Assembly (NCBI RefSeq): GCF_051014445.1
Contig: NW_027488366.1
Span: 17,564,001-17,628,000, forward strand
Source: Colletes latitarsis
Taxonomy: Eukaryota; Arthropoda; Insecta; Hymenoptera; Colletidae
DNA length: 64,000 bases
Direction of reading: 5' to 3'
The position numbers were made by a program, and so were the translations under genes. Shown piece by piece: positions 33,521 to 46,700 of the stretch (positions are counted from its first letter, which is position 1; every line of letters starts with the position of its first letter). The notes beneath the pieces are model-generated. The model was not told the origin of the DNA. It did not search any database and saw only the letters and a list, made by a program, of their open reading frames with translations.

Positions 33521-35170
33521 TCAAAAATATTGATCGAAACCAGGTTTAATCGACTGTTTCAGTGTGGTACCACATTACTACGTGATCCAAACCAGAAAAA
33601 ACCCAGGATCCGTTCAACAGGTATGTCAAGACTGCGAAAGTATGAGTCTGATGAGTGAAAATCCCAGACCTAACCTAGACCTAACATGCGTTGTCCCCTA
33701 AGATATTGATGGAAACCAGGTTTAATTGACTGTTTCAGTGTTGTACTCCATTACTACGTGATGCAATCCAGAAAAAGCCCAGGATCTAGCCATGAAGTTT
33801 GAGAAATATGCGAAAGTATGAGCCTGATGAGGGCAAATCCTAGACCTAACCCAGACCTAACATGCGTTAGCCTCTAAAATATTTATCAAGACCAGGTTTA
33901 ATTGAATGTTTCAGTGTGGTACCACATTACTATGTGATGCAATCCAGAAAAAGCCCAGGATCTAGCCACCAAGTTTGAGAAATATGCGAAAGATTGAGCC
34001 TGATGAGGGCAAATCCCAGACCTAACCTAGACCTAACATGAATTATTCTCTAAAATATTGATCGAAACCAGGTTTAATTGACTGTTTCAGTGTGGTCCCA
34101 CATTACTACGTGATCCAAACCAGAAAAAACCCAGGATCCGTTCAACAGGTATGTGAAGACTGCGAAAGTATGAGTCTGATGAGTGAAAATCTCAGACCTA
34201 ACCTAGACCTAACATGCGTTGTCCTCTAAGATATTGATGGAAACCAGGTTTAATTGACTGTTTCAGTGTTGTACTTCATTACTACGTGATGCAATCCAGA
34301 AAAAGCCCAGGATCTAGCCATGAAGTATGAGAAATATGCGAAAGTAAGAGCCTGATGAGGGCAAATCCTAGACCTATCCCAGACCTAACTTGTGTTATCC
34401 TCTAAAATATTTATCAAGACCAGGTTTAATTGAATGTTTCAGTGTGGTACCTCACTACTTCGTGATCCAAACCAGAAAAAACCCAGGATCTGTTCAAGAA
34501 GTATGTGAAAAACGCTAAACTGTGTGCCTGATGAGGGCAAATCTTAGACCTAACCCAGACCTAAGATGCGTTAACCTCTAAAATATTTATCCGGACCAGG
34601 TTTAATTGAATGTTTCAGTGTGGTACCACGTTACTACGTGATCCAAACTAGAAAAAACCCAGGATCCGTTCAACAAGTATGTGAAGAATGCAGTAGTATG
34701 AGTCTGATGAGTGAAAATCCCAGGCCTAACCTAGACCTAACATGCGTTATCCTCTAAAATATTAATCGAAACCTGGTTTAATCGACTGTTTCAGTGTGGT
34801 ACCACATTACTATGTGATCCAAACCAGAAAATAACCAAGGATCTGTTCAAGGAGTATGTGAAGTGTGCGAATGTATGAGTCTGATGAGGTCAAATCCCAG
34901 ACCAATCCCAGACCTAACTTGCGTTATCCTCTAAAATATTGTTCGAAACCAGGTTTAATCGACTGTTTCAGTGTGGTACCACATTACTACGTGATCCAAA
35001 CCAGAAAAAACCCAGGATCCGTTCAACAAGTATGTGAAGAATGCGAAAGTATGAGTCCGATCAGTGAAAATCTCAGGCCTTACCTAGACCTAACTTGCGT
35101 TGTCCTCTAAAATAGTGATGGAAACCAGGTTTCATTGACTGTTTCAGTGTGGTACTACATTACTACGTGA
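33410..35170 (+). repeat. Higher-order block duplicated at 43799-45559
   Basis: About 1.76 kb recur at an offset of 10,389 bp (59 monomers plus 5 bp). Shared rare variants include CAACAGGTATGTCAAGACTGC, CAGTAGTATGAGTC, GCGTTAACCTCTAAAAT and ATATTGTTCGAAACC. The copies diverge where 35171 continues CCCAAACC and 45560 continues TGCAATCC. Confidence 0.82.
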
Positions 35171-35454
35171 CCCAAACCAGAAAAAACCCATGATCTGTTC
35201 AACAAGTATGTGAAAAACGCGAAAGTATGAGCCTGATGAGGGCAAATCCCAGACCTATCCCAGACCTAACTTGCGTTATCCTCTAAAATATTGAGCGAAA
35301 CCAGGTTTAATGGACTGCTTCAGTGTGGTACCACACTACTTCGTGTTCCAAACCAGACAAAACCCAGGATCTGTTCAACAAGAATGTGAAAATCGCGAAA
35401 CTGTGAGCCTGATGAGGGCAAATCTTAGACCTAACCCAGACCTAAGATGCGTTA

Positions 35455-35806
35455 TCCTCTAAAATATTGATCGAAACCAGGTTTAATTGCCTGTTTCAGC
35501 GTGGTACCACATTACTACGTGATACAATCCAGAAACAGCCCAGGATCTGTTCAATATGTATGAGAAATATGCGAAAGTAAGAGCCTGATGAGGGCAAATC
35601 CTAGACCTATCCCAGACCTAACTTGCGTTATCCTCTAAAATATTGATCGAAACCAGGTTTAATTGCCTGTTTCAGCGTGGTACCACATTACTACGTGATA
35701 CAATCCAGAAACAGCCCAGGATCTGTTCAATATGTATGAGAAATATGCGAAAGTAAGAGCCTGATGAGGGCAAATCCTAGACCTATCCCAGACCTAACTT
35801 GCGTTA
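35455..35806 (+). repeat. Two adjacent near-identical monomers
   Basis: Consecutive monomers with the unusual TTTAATTGCCTGTTTCAGCG and CAATATGTATGAGAAA variants lie exactly 176 bp apart (landmarks 35487 and 35663). Adjacent near-identity points to a recent local duplication. Confidence 0.8.
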
Positions 35807-35811
35807 TCCTC

Positions 35812-36421
35812 TAAAATATTGATCGAAACCAGGTTTAATCGACTGTTTCAGTGTGGTATCACACTACTACGTGACCCAAACCAGAAAAAACCCAGGATCC
35901 GTTCAACAAGTATGTGAAGGATGCGAAAGTATGAGTCTGATCAGTGAAAATCTCAGGCCTTACCTAGACCTAACATGCGTTATCCTCTAAAATATTGATC
36001 GAAACCAGGTTTAATCGACTGTTTCAGTGTGGTATCACACTACTACGTGACCCAAACCAGAAAAAACCCAGGATCCGTTCAACAAGTATGTGAAGGATGC
36101 GAAAGTATGAGTCTGATCAGTGAAAATCTCAGGCCTTACCTAGACCTAACATGCGTTATCCTCTAAAATATTGATCGAAACCAGGTTTAATCGACTGTTT
36201 CAGTGTGGTATCACACTACTACGTGACCCAAACCAGAAAAAACCCAGGATCCGTTCAACAAGTATGTGAAGGATGCGAAAGTATGAGTCTGATCAGTGAA
36301 AATCTCAGGCCTTACCTAGACCTAACATGCGTTATCCTCTAAAATATTGATCGAAACCAGGTTTAATCGACTGTTTCAGTGTGGTATCACACTACTACGT
36401 GACCCAAACCAGAAAAAACCC
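35812..36421 (+). repeat. Run of three identical-looking monomers plus a partial fourth
   Basis: The GTATCACAC variant recurs at 35856, 36032, 36208 and 36384, exactly 176 bp apart, with the same flanking variants (AAGGATGCG, CTGATCAGTG, AGGCCTTACCTAGACC) in the first three. The fourth switches to ACCCATGATCTG. The same monomer recurs in pairs near 36.9, 49.4, 51.7 and 55.9 kb. Confidence 0.82.
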
Positions 36422-39400
36422 ATGATCTGTTCAACAAGTATGTGAAGAATGCGGAAGTATGTGTCTGATGAGTGAAAATCCCAGGCCTAACCTAGACCTA
36501 ACACGCGTTATCCTCTAAAATATTGATCGAAACCTGGTTTAATCGACTGTTTCAGTGTGGTACCACATTACTATGTGATCCAAACCAGAAAATAACCCAG
36601 GATCTGTTCAAGGAGTATGTGAAGTGTGCGAAAGTATGAGTCTGATGAGATCAAATCCCAGACCTATCCCAGACCTAACTTGCGTTATCCTCTAAAATTT
36701 TGATCGAAACCAGGTTTAATTGACCGTTTCAGTGTGGTACCACATTACTACGTGATCCAAACCAGAAAAAACCCAGGATCCGTTCAACAAGTATGTGAAG
36801 GATGCGAAAGTATGAGTCTGATCAGTGAAAATCTCAGGCCTTACCTAGACCTAACATGCGTTATCCTCTAAAATATTGATCGAAACCAGGTTTAATCGAC
36901 TGTTTCAGTGTGGTATCACACTACTACGTGACCCAAACCAGAAAAAACCCAGGATCCGTTCAACAAGTATGTGAAGGATGCGAAAGTATGAGTCTGATCA
37001 GTGAAAATCTCAGGCCTTACCTAGACCTAACATGCGTTATCCTCTAAAATATTGATCGAAACCAGGTTTAATCGACTGTTTCAGTGTGGTATCACACTAC
37101 TACGTGACCCAAACCAGAAAAAACCCATGATCTGTTCAACAAGTATGTGAAAAACGCGAAAGTATGAGCCTGATGAGGGCAAATCCCAGACCTATCCCAG
37201 ACCTAACTTGCGTTATCCTCTAAAATATTGATCGAAACCAGGTTTAATTGACCGTTTCAGTGTGGTACCACATTACTACGTGATCCAAACCAGAAAAAAC
37301 CCAGGATCCGTTCAACAAGTATGTGAAGGATGCGAAAGTATGAGTCTGATCAGTGAAAATCTCAGGCCTTACCTAGACCTAACTTGCGTTGTCCTCTAAA
37401 ATATTGATGGAAACCAGGTTTCATTGACTGTTTCAGTGTGGTACTACATTACTACGTGATGCAATCCAGAAAAAGCCCAGGACCTAGCCATCAAGTATGA
37501 GAAATATGCGAAAGAATGAGCCTGATGAGAGCAAATCCCAGACCTAACCGAGACCTAACATGCGTTATCCTCTAAAATATTGAGCGAAACCAGGTTTTAT
37601 GGACTGTTTCAGTGTGGTACCACACTACTTCGTGATCCAAACCAGAAAAAACACAGGATCTGTTCAACAAGTATGTGAAAAACGCGAAACTGTGAGCCTG
37701 ATGTGGGCAAATCTTAGACCTAACCCAGACCTAAGATGCGTTATCCTCTAAAATATTTATCCAGACCAGGTTTCATTGACTGTTGCAGCGTGGTACCACA
37801 TTACTACGTGATCCAAACCAGAAAAAACCCAGGATCTGTTCAACAAGTATGTGAAAAACGCGAAAGTATGAGCCTGATGAGGGCAAATCCCAGACATATC
37901 CCAGACCTAACTAGCGTTGTCCTCTAAGATATTGATGGAAACCAGGTTTAATTGACTGTTTCAGTGTTGTACTACATTACTACGTGATGCAATCCAGAAA
38001 AAGCCCAGGATCTAGCCATCAAGTATGAGAAATATGCGAAAGAATGAGCCTGATGAGAGCAAATCCCAGACCTAACCTAGACCTAACATGCGTTATCCTC
38101 TAAAATATTGAGCGAAACCAGGTTTAATGGACTGTTTCAGTGTGGTACCACTTTACTACGTGATCCACTCCAGAACTAGCCCAGGATCTAGCCATGAAGT
38201 ATGAGAAATATGCGAAAGTAAGAGCCTCATGAGGGCAAATCCTAGACCTATCCCAAACTTAACTTGCGTTATCCTCTAAAATATTTATCAAGACCAGGTT
38301 TAATTGATTGTTTTAGTGTGGTACCACATTACTACGTGACCCACACCAGAAAAAACCCAAGATCCGTTCAACAAGTATGTGAAGAATGCGAAAGTATGAG
38401 TCTGATGAGGTCAAATCCCAGACCAATCCCAGACTTAACTTGCGTTATCCTATAAAATATTGATCGAAACCAGGTTTAATTGACTGTTTCAGTGTGGTCC
38501 CACATTACTACGTGATCCAAAACAGAAAAAACCCAGGATCTGTTCAACAATTATGTGAAAAACGCGAAAGTATGAGCCTGATGACGGCAAATCCCAGACA
38601 TATCCCAGACCTAACTTGCGTTGTCCTCTAAAATATTGATGGAAACCAGGTTTAATTGACTGTTTCAGTGTTGTACTCCATTACTACGTGATGCAATCAA
38701 GAAAAAGCCCAGGATCTAGCCATCAAGTATGAGAAATATGCGAAAGAATGAGCCTGATGAGAGCAAATCCCAGACCTAACCTAGACCTAACATGAATTAT
38801 TCTCTAAAATATTGATCGAGACCGGGTTTAATCGACTGTTTCAGTGTGGTACCACATTACTACGTGATCCAAACCAGAAAAAACCGAGGATCAGTTCAAC
38901 AAGTATGTGAAGAATGCGAAAGTATGAGTCTGATGAGTGAAAATCCCAGGGCTATCCTAGACCTAACATGCGTTATCCTCTAAAATATTGATCGAAACCA
39001 GGTTTAATCGACTGTTTCAGTGTGGTATCACACTACTACGTGACCCAAACCAGAAAAAACCCATGATCTGTTCAACAAGTATGTGAAAAACGCGAAAGTA
39101 TGAGCCTGATGAGGGCAAATCCCAGACCTATCCCAGACCTAACTTGCGTTATCCTCTAAAATATTGGTCGAAACCAGGTTTAATTGACCGTTTCAGTGTG
39201 GTACTACATTACTACGTGATGCAATCCAGAAAAAGCCCAGGATCTAGCCATCAAGTATGAGAAATATGCGAAGGAATGAGCCTGATGAGAGCAAATCCCA
39301 GACCTAACCTAGACCTAACACGCGTTATCCTCTAAAATATTGAGCGAAACCAGGTTTAATGGACCGTTTCAGTGTGGTACCACACTACTTCGTGATCCAA

Positions 39401-42400
39401 ACCAGAAAAAACCCAGGATCTGTTCAACAAGTATGTGAAAAACGCGAAACTGTGAGCCTGATGAGGGCAAATCTTAGACCTAACCCAGACCTAAGATGCG
39501 TTATCCTCTAAAATATTTATCCAGACCAAGTTTCATTGAATGTTTCAGTGTGGTACCACTTTACTACATGATCCAATCCAGAAATAGCCCAGGATCTAGC
39601 CATGAAGTATGAGAAATATGCGAAAGTAAGAGCCTGATGAGGGCAAATCCTAGACCTATCCCAGACGTAACTTGCGTTATCCTCTAAAATATTGTTCGAA
39701 ACCAGGTTTAATTGACTGTTTCAGCGTGGTACCACATTACTACGTGATACAATCCAGAAACAGCCCAGGATCTAGCCATGAAGTATGAGAAATATGTGAA
39801 AGTATGAGCCTGATGAGGGCAAATCCTAGACCTAACCCAGACCTAACATGCGTTATCCTCTAAAATGTTTATCAAGACCAGGGTTAATTGATTGTTTCAG
39901 TGTGGTCCCACATTAGTACGTGATCCGGACCAGAAAAAACCCAGGATCTGTTCAACAAGTATGCGAAGAATGCGAAAGTATGAGTCTGATGAGGGCAAAT
40001 CCCAGACCTATCCCAGACCCAACTTGCGTTATCCTCTAAAATATTGATCGAAACCAGGTTTAATTGACCGTTTCAGTGTGGTACCACATTACTACGTGAT
40101 CCAAACCAGAAAAAACCCAGGATCCGTTCAACAAGTATGTGAAGAATGCGAAAGTATGAGTCTGATCAGTGAAAATCCCAGGCCTAACCCAGACCTAACA
40201 TGAGATATACTCTAAAATATTGATCGAAACCTGGTTTAATCGACTGTTTCAGTGTGGTACCACATTACTATGTGATCCAAACCAGAAAATAACCCAGGAT
40301 CTGTTCAACGAGTATGTGAAGTGTGCGAAAGTATGAGTCTGATGAGGTCAAATCCCAGACCTATCCCAGACCTAGCTTGCGTTATCCTCCAAAATATTGA
40401 TCGAAACCAGGTTTAATCGACTGTTTCAGTGTGGTCCCACATTACTACGTGATCCCAACCAGAAAAAACCCAGGATCAGTTGAACAAGTATGTGAAGAAT
40501 GCGAAAGTATGAGTCTGATGAGTGAAAATCCCAGGGCTAACCTAGACCTAACATGCGTCATCCTCTAAAATATTGATCAAAACCAGGTTTAATGGACTGT
40601 TTCAGTGTGGTACCACACTACAACGTGATCCAAACCTGAAAAAACCCAGGATCTGTTCAACAAGTATGTGAAAAACGCGAAAGTATGAGCCTGATGAGGG
40701 CAAATCCCAGACATATCCCAGACCTAACTTGCGTTGTCCTCTAAGATATTGATGGAAACCAGGTTTAATTGACTGTTTCAGTGTTGTACTTCATTACTAC
40801 GTGATGCAATCCAGAAAAAGCCCAGGATCTAGCCATCAAGTATGAGAAATATGCGAAAGAATAATCCTGATGAGAGTAAATCACAGACCTAACCTAGACC
40901 TAACATGTATTATTCTCTAAAATATTAATCGAAACCAGGTTTAATTGACTGTTTCAGTGTGGTCCCACATTACTACGTGATCCAAACCAGAGAAAACCCA
41001 GGATCCGTTCAACAAGTATGTGAAGAATGCGAAAGTATGAGTCTGATGAGTGAAAATCCCAGACCTGACCTAGACCTAACATGAATTATTCTCTAAAATA
41101 TTGATCGAAACCAGGTTTAATTGACTGTTTCAGTGTGGTATCGCATTACTATGTGATCCAAACCAGAAAAAACCCAGGATCCGTTCAACAGGTATGTGAA
41201 GACTGCGAAAGTATGAGTCTGATGAGTGAAAATCCCAGACCTAACCTAGACCTAACTAGCGTTATCCTCTAAAATATTGATCCAAACCAGGTTTAATTGA
41301 CTGTTTCAGTGTTGTACTTCATTACTACGTGATGCAATCCAGAAAAAGCCCAGGATCTAGCCATGAAGTATGAGAAATATGCGAAAGAATAAGCCTGATG
41401 AGGGCAAATCCCAGACCTAACCCAGACCTAACATGCGCTGTCCTCTAAGATATTGATAGAAACCAGGTTTAATTGACTGTTTCAGTGTGGTACCACACTA
41501 CTACGTGATCCAAACCAGAAAAACCCCAGGATCTGTTCAACAAGTATGTGTAAAACGCGAAAGTATGAGTCTGATGAGTGAAAATCCCAGGCCTAACCTA
41601 GACCTAACATGCGTTATCCTCTAAAATGTTTATCAAGACCAGGGTTAATTGATTGTTTCAGTGTGGTCCCACATTAGTACGTGATCCGGACCAGAAAAAA
41701 CCCAGGATCTGTTCAACAAGTATGTGAAGAATGCGAAAGTATGAGTCTGATGAGGGCAAATCCCAGACCTATCCCAGACCCAACTTGCGTTATCCTCTAA
41801 AATATTGATCGAAACCAGGTTTAATTGACCGTTTCAGTGTGGTACCACATTACTACGTGATCCAAACCAGAAAAAACCCAGGATCCGTTCAACAAGTATG
41901 TGAAGAATGCGAAAGTATGAGTCTGATCAGTGAAAATCCCAGGCCTAACCCAGACCTAACATGAGTTATACTCTAAAATATTGATCGAAACCTGGTTCAA
42001 TCGACTGTTTCAGTGTGGTACCACATTACTATGTGATCCAAACCAGAAAATAACCCAGGATCTGTTCAACGAGTATGTGAAGTGTGCGAAAGTATGAGTC
42101 TGATGAGGTCAAATCCCAGACCTATCCCAGACCTAGCTTGCGTTATCCTCCAAAATATTGATCGAAACCAGGTTTAATCGACTGTTTCAGTGTGGTCCCA
42201 CATTACTACGTGATCCAAACCAGAAAAAACCCAGGATCAGTTGAACAAGTATGTGAAGAATGCGAAAGTATGAGTCTGATGAGTGAAAATCCCAGGGCTA
42301 ACCTAGACCTAACATGCGTCATCCTCTAAAATATTGATCAAAACCAGGTTTAACGGACTGTTTCAGTGTGGTACCATACTACAACGTGATCCAAACCTGA

Positions 42401-43740
42401 AAAAACCCAGGATCTGTTCAACAAGTATCTGAAAAACGCGAAAGTATGAGCCTGATGAGGGCAAATCCCAGACATATCCCAGACCTAACTTGCGTTGTCC
42501 TCTAAGATATTGATGGAAACCAGGTTTAATTGACTGTTTCAGTGTTGTACTTCGTTACTACGTGATGCAATCCAGAAAAAGCCCAGGATCTAGCCATCAA
42601 GTATGAGAAATATGCGAAAGAATGAGCCTGATGAGAGCAAATCCCAGACCTGACCTAGACCTAACATGAATTATTTTCTAAAATATTGATCGAAACCAGG
42701 TTTAATTGACTGTTTCAGTGTGGTCCCACATTACTACGTGATCCAAACCAGAAAAAACCCAGGATCCGTTCAACAAGTATGTGAAGAGTGCGAAAGTATG
42801 AGTCTGATGAGGTCAAATCCCAGGCCTAACCTAGACCTAACATGCGTTACCCTCAAAAATATTGATCGAAACTTGGTTTCATCGACTGTTTCAGTGTGGT
42901 ACCACATTACTATGTGATCCAAACCAGAAAATAACCCTGTATCTGTTCAACGAGTATGTGAAGTGTGCGAAAGTATGAGTCTGATGAGGTCAAATCCCAG
43001 ACCATTCCCAGACTTAACTTGCGTTATCCTCTAAAATGTTGATCGAAACCAGGTTTAATCGACTGTTTCAGTGTGGTACCACATTACAACGTGATCCAAA
43101 CCAGAAAAATTCCAGGATCTAGCCATCAAGTATGTGAAGAATGCGAAAGTATGAGTCTGATGAGTGAAAATCCCAGGCTTAACCTAGACCTAACATGCGT
43201 TATCCTCTAAAATATTGATCCAAACCAGGTTTAATGGACTGTTTCAGCGTGGTACCACACTACTACGTGATTCAAACCAGAAAAAACCCAGGATCTGTTC
43301 AACAAGTATGTGAAAAACGCGAAAGTATGAGCCTGATGAGGGCAAATCCCAGACATAGCCCAGACCTAACTTGCGTTGTCCTCTAAGATATTGATGGAAA
43401 CCAGGTTTAATTGACTGTTTCAGTGTTGTACTTCGTTACTACGTGATGCAATCCAGAAAAAGCCCAGGATCTAGCCATCAAGTATGAGAAATATGCGAAA
43501 GAATGAGCCTGATGAGAGCAAATCCAAGACCTGACCTAGACCTAACATGAATTATTCTCTAAAATATTGATCGAAACCAGGTTTAATTGACTGTTTCAGT
43601 GTGGTCCCACATTACTAAGTGATCCAAACCAGAAAAAACCCAGGATCCGTTCAACAAGTATGTGAAGAATGCGAAAGTATGAGTGTGATGAGTGAAAATC
43701 CCAGGCCTAACCTAGACCTAACATGCGTTATCCTCAAAAA

Positions 43741-46700
43741 TATTGATCGAAACCTGGTTTAATCGTCTGTTTCAGTGTGGTATCGCATTACTATGTGATC
43801 CAAACCTGAAAAACCCCAGGATCTGTTCAACAAGTATGTGTAAAACACGAAAGTATGAGTCTGATGAGTGAAAATCCCAGGCCTAACCTAGACCTAACAT
43901 GCGTTATCCTCAAAAATATTGATCGAAACCAGGTTTAACCGACTGTTTCAGTGTGGTACCACATTACTACGTGATCCAAACCAGAAAAAACCCAGGATCC
44001 GTTCAACAGGTATGTCAAGACTGCGAAAGTATGAGTCTGATGAGTGAAAATCCCAGACCTAACCTAGACCTAACATGCGTTGTCCTCTAAGATATTGATG
44101 GAAACCAGGTTTAATTGACTGTTTCAGTGTTGTACTCCATTACTACGTGATGCAATCCAGAAAAAGCCCAGGATCTAGCCATGAAGTTTGAGAAATATGC
44201 GAAAGTATGAGCCTGATGAGGGCAAATCCTAGACCTAACCCAGACCTAACATGCGTTAGCCTCTAAAATATTTATCAAGACCAGGTTTAATTGAATGTTT
44301 CAGTGTGGTACCACATTACTATGTGATGCAATCCAGAAAAAGCCCAGGATCTAGCCACCAAGTTTGAGAAATATGCGAAAAATTGAGCCTGATGAGGGCA
44401 AATCCCAGACCTAACCTAGACCTAACATGAATTATTCTCTAAAATATTGATCGAAACCAGGTTTAGTTGACTGTTTCAGTGTGGTCCCACATTACTACGT
44501 GATCCAAACCAGAAAAAACCCCGGATCCGTTCAACAGGTATGTGAAGACTGCGAAAGTATGAGTCTGATGAGTGAAAATCTCAGACCTAACCTAGACCTA
44601 ACATGCGTTGTCCTCTAAGATATTGATGGAAACCAGGTTTAATTGACTGTTTCAGTGTTGTACTTCATTACTACGTGATGCAATCCAGAAAAAGCCCAGG
44701 ATCTAGCCATGAAGTATGAGAAATATGCGAAAGTAAGAGCCTGATGAGGGCAAATCCTAGACCTATCCCAGACCTAACTTGTGTTATCCTCTAAAATATT
44801 TATCAAGACCAGGTTTAATTGAATGTTTCAGTGTGGTACCTCACTACTTCGTGATCCAAACCAGAAAAAACCCAGGATCTGTTCAAGAAGTATGTGAAAA
44901 ACGCTAAACTGTGTGCCTGATGAGGGCAAATCTTAGACCTAACCCAGACCTAAGATGCGTTAACCTCTAAAATATTTATCCAGACCAGGTTTAATTGAAT
45001 GTTTCAGTGTGGTACCACGTTACTACGTGATCCAAACTAGAAAAAACCCAGGATCCGTTCAACAAGTATGTGAAGAATGCAGTAGTATGAGTCTGATGAG
45101 TGAAAATCCCAGGCCTAACCTAGACCTAACATGCGTTATCCTCTAAAATATTAATCGAAACCTGGTTTAATCGACTGTTTCAGTGTGGTACCACATTACT
45201 ATGTGATCCAAACCAGAAAATAACCAAGGATCTGTTCAAGGAGTATGTGAAGTGTGCGAAAGTATGAGTCTGATGAGGTCAAATCCCAGACCAATCCCAG
45301 ACCTAACTTGCGTTATCCTCTAAAATATTGTTCGAAACCAGGTTTAATCGACTGTTTCAGTGTGGTACCACATTACTACGTGATCCAAACCAGAAAAAAC
45401 CCAGGATCCGTTCAACAAGTATGTGAAGAATGCGAAAGTATGAGTCCGATCAGTGAAAATCTCAGGCCTTACCTAGACCTAACTTGCGTTGTCCTCTAAA
45501 ATAGTGATGGAAACCAGGTTTCATTGACTGTTTCAGTGTGGTACTACATTACTACGTGATGCAATCCAGAAAAAGCCCAGGATCTAGCCATCAAGTATGA
45601 GAAATATGCGAAAGAATGAGCCTGATGAGAGCAAATCCCAGACCTAACCTAGACCTAACATGCGTTATCCTCTAAAATATTGAGCGAAACCAGGTTTAAT
45701 GGACTGTTTCAGTGTGGTACCACACTACTTCGTGTTCCAAACCAGACAAAACCCAGGATCTGTTCAACAAGAATGTGAAAAACGCGAAACTGTGAGCCTG
45801 ATGAGGGCAAATCTTAGACCTAACCCAGACCTAAGATGCGTTATCCTCTAAAAAAATTAACCAGACCAGGTTTCATTGAATGTTTCAGTGTGGTACCACT
45901 CTACTACGTGATCCAATCCAGAAATAGCCCAGGATCTAGCCATGAAGTATGAGAAATATGCGAAAGTAAGAGCCTGATGAGGGCAAATCCTAGACCTATC
46001 CCAGACCTAACTTGCGTTATCCTCTAAAATATTGATCGAAACCAGGTTTAATTGCCTGTTTCAGCGTGGTACCACATTACTACGTGATACAATCCAGAAA
46101 CAGCCCAGGATCTGTTCAATATGTATGAGAAATATGCGAAAGAAAGAGCCTGATGAGAGCAAATCCCAGACCTAACCTAGACCTAACATGAATTATTCTC
46201 TGAAATATTGATCGAAACCAGGTTTAATTGACTGTTTCAGTGTGGTCCCACATTACTACGTGATCCAAACCAGAAAAAACCCAGGATCCGTTCAACAAGT
46301 ATGTGAAGAATGCGGAAGTATGTGTCTGATGAGTGAAAATCCCAGGCCTAACCTAGACCTAACACGCGTTATCCTCTAAAATATTGATCGAAACCTGGTT
46401 TAATCGTCTGTTTCAGTGTGGTATCGCATTACTATGTGATCCAAACCTGAAAAACCCCAGGATCTGTTCAACAAGTATGTGTAAAACACGAAAGTATGAG
46501 TCTGATGAGTGAAAATCCCAGGCCTAACCTAGACCTAACATGCGTTATCCTCAAAAATATTGATCGAAACCAGGTTTAACCGACTGTTTCAGTGTGGTAC
46601 CACATTACTACGTGATCCAAACCAGAAAAAACCCAGGATCCGTTCAACAGGTATGTCAAGACTGCGAAAGTATGAGTCTGATGAGTGAAAATCCCAGACC

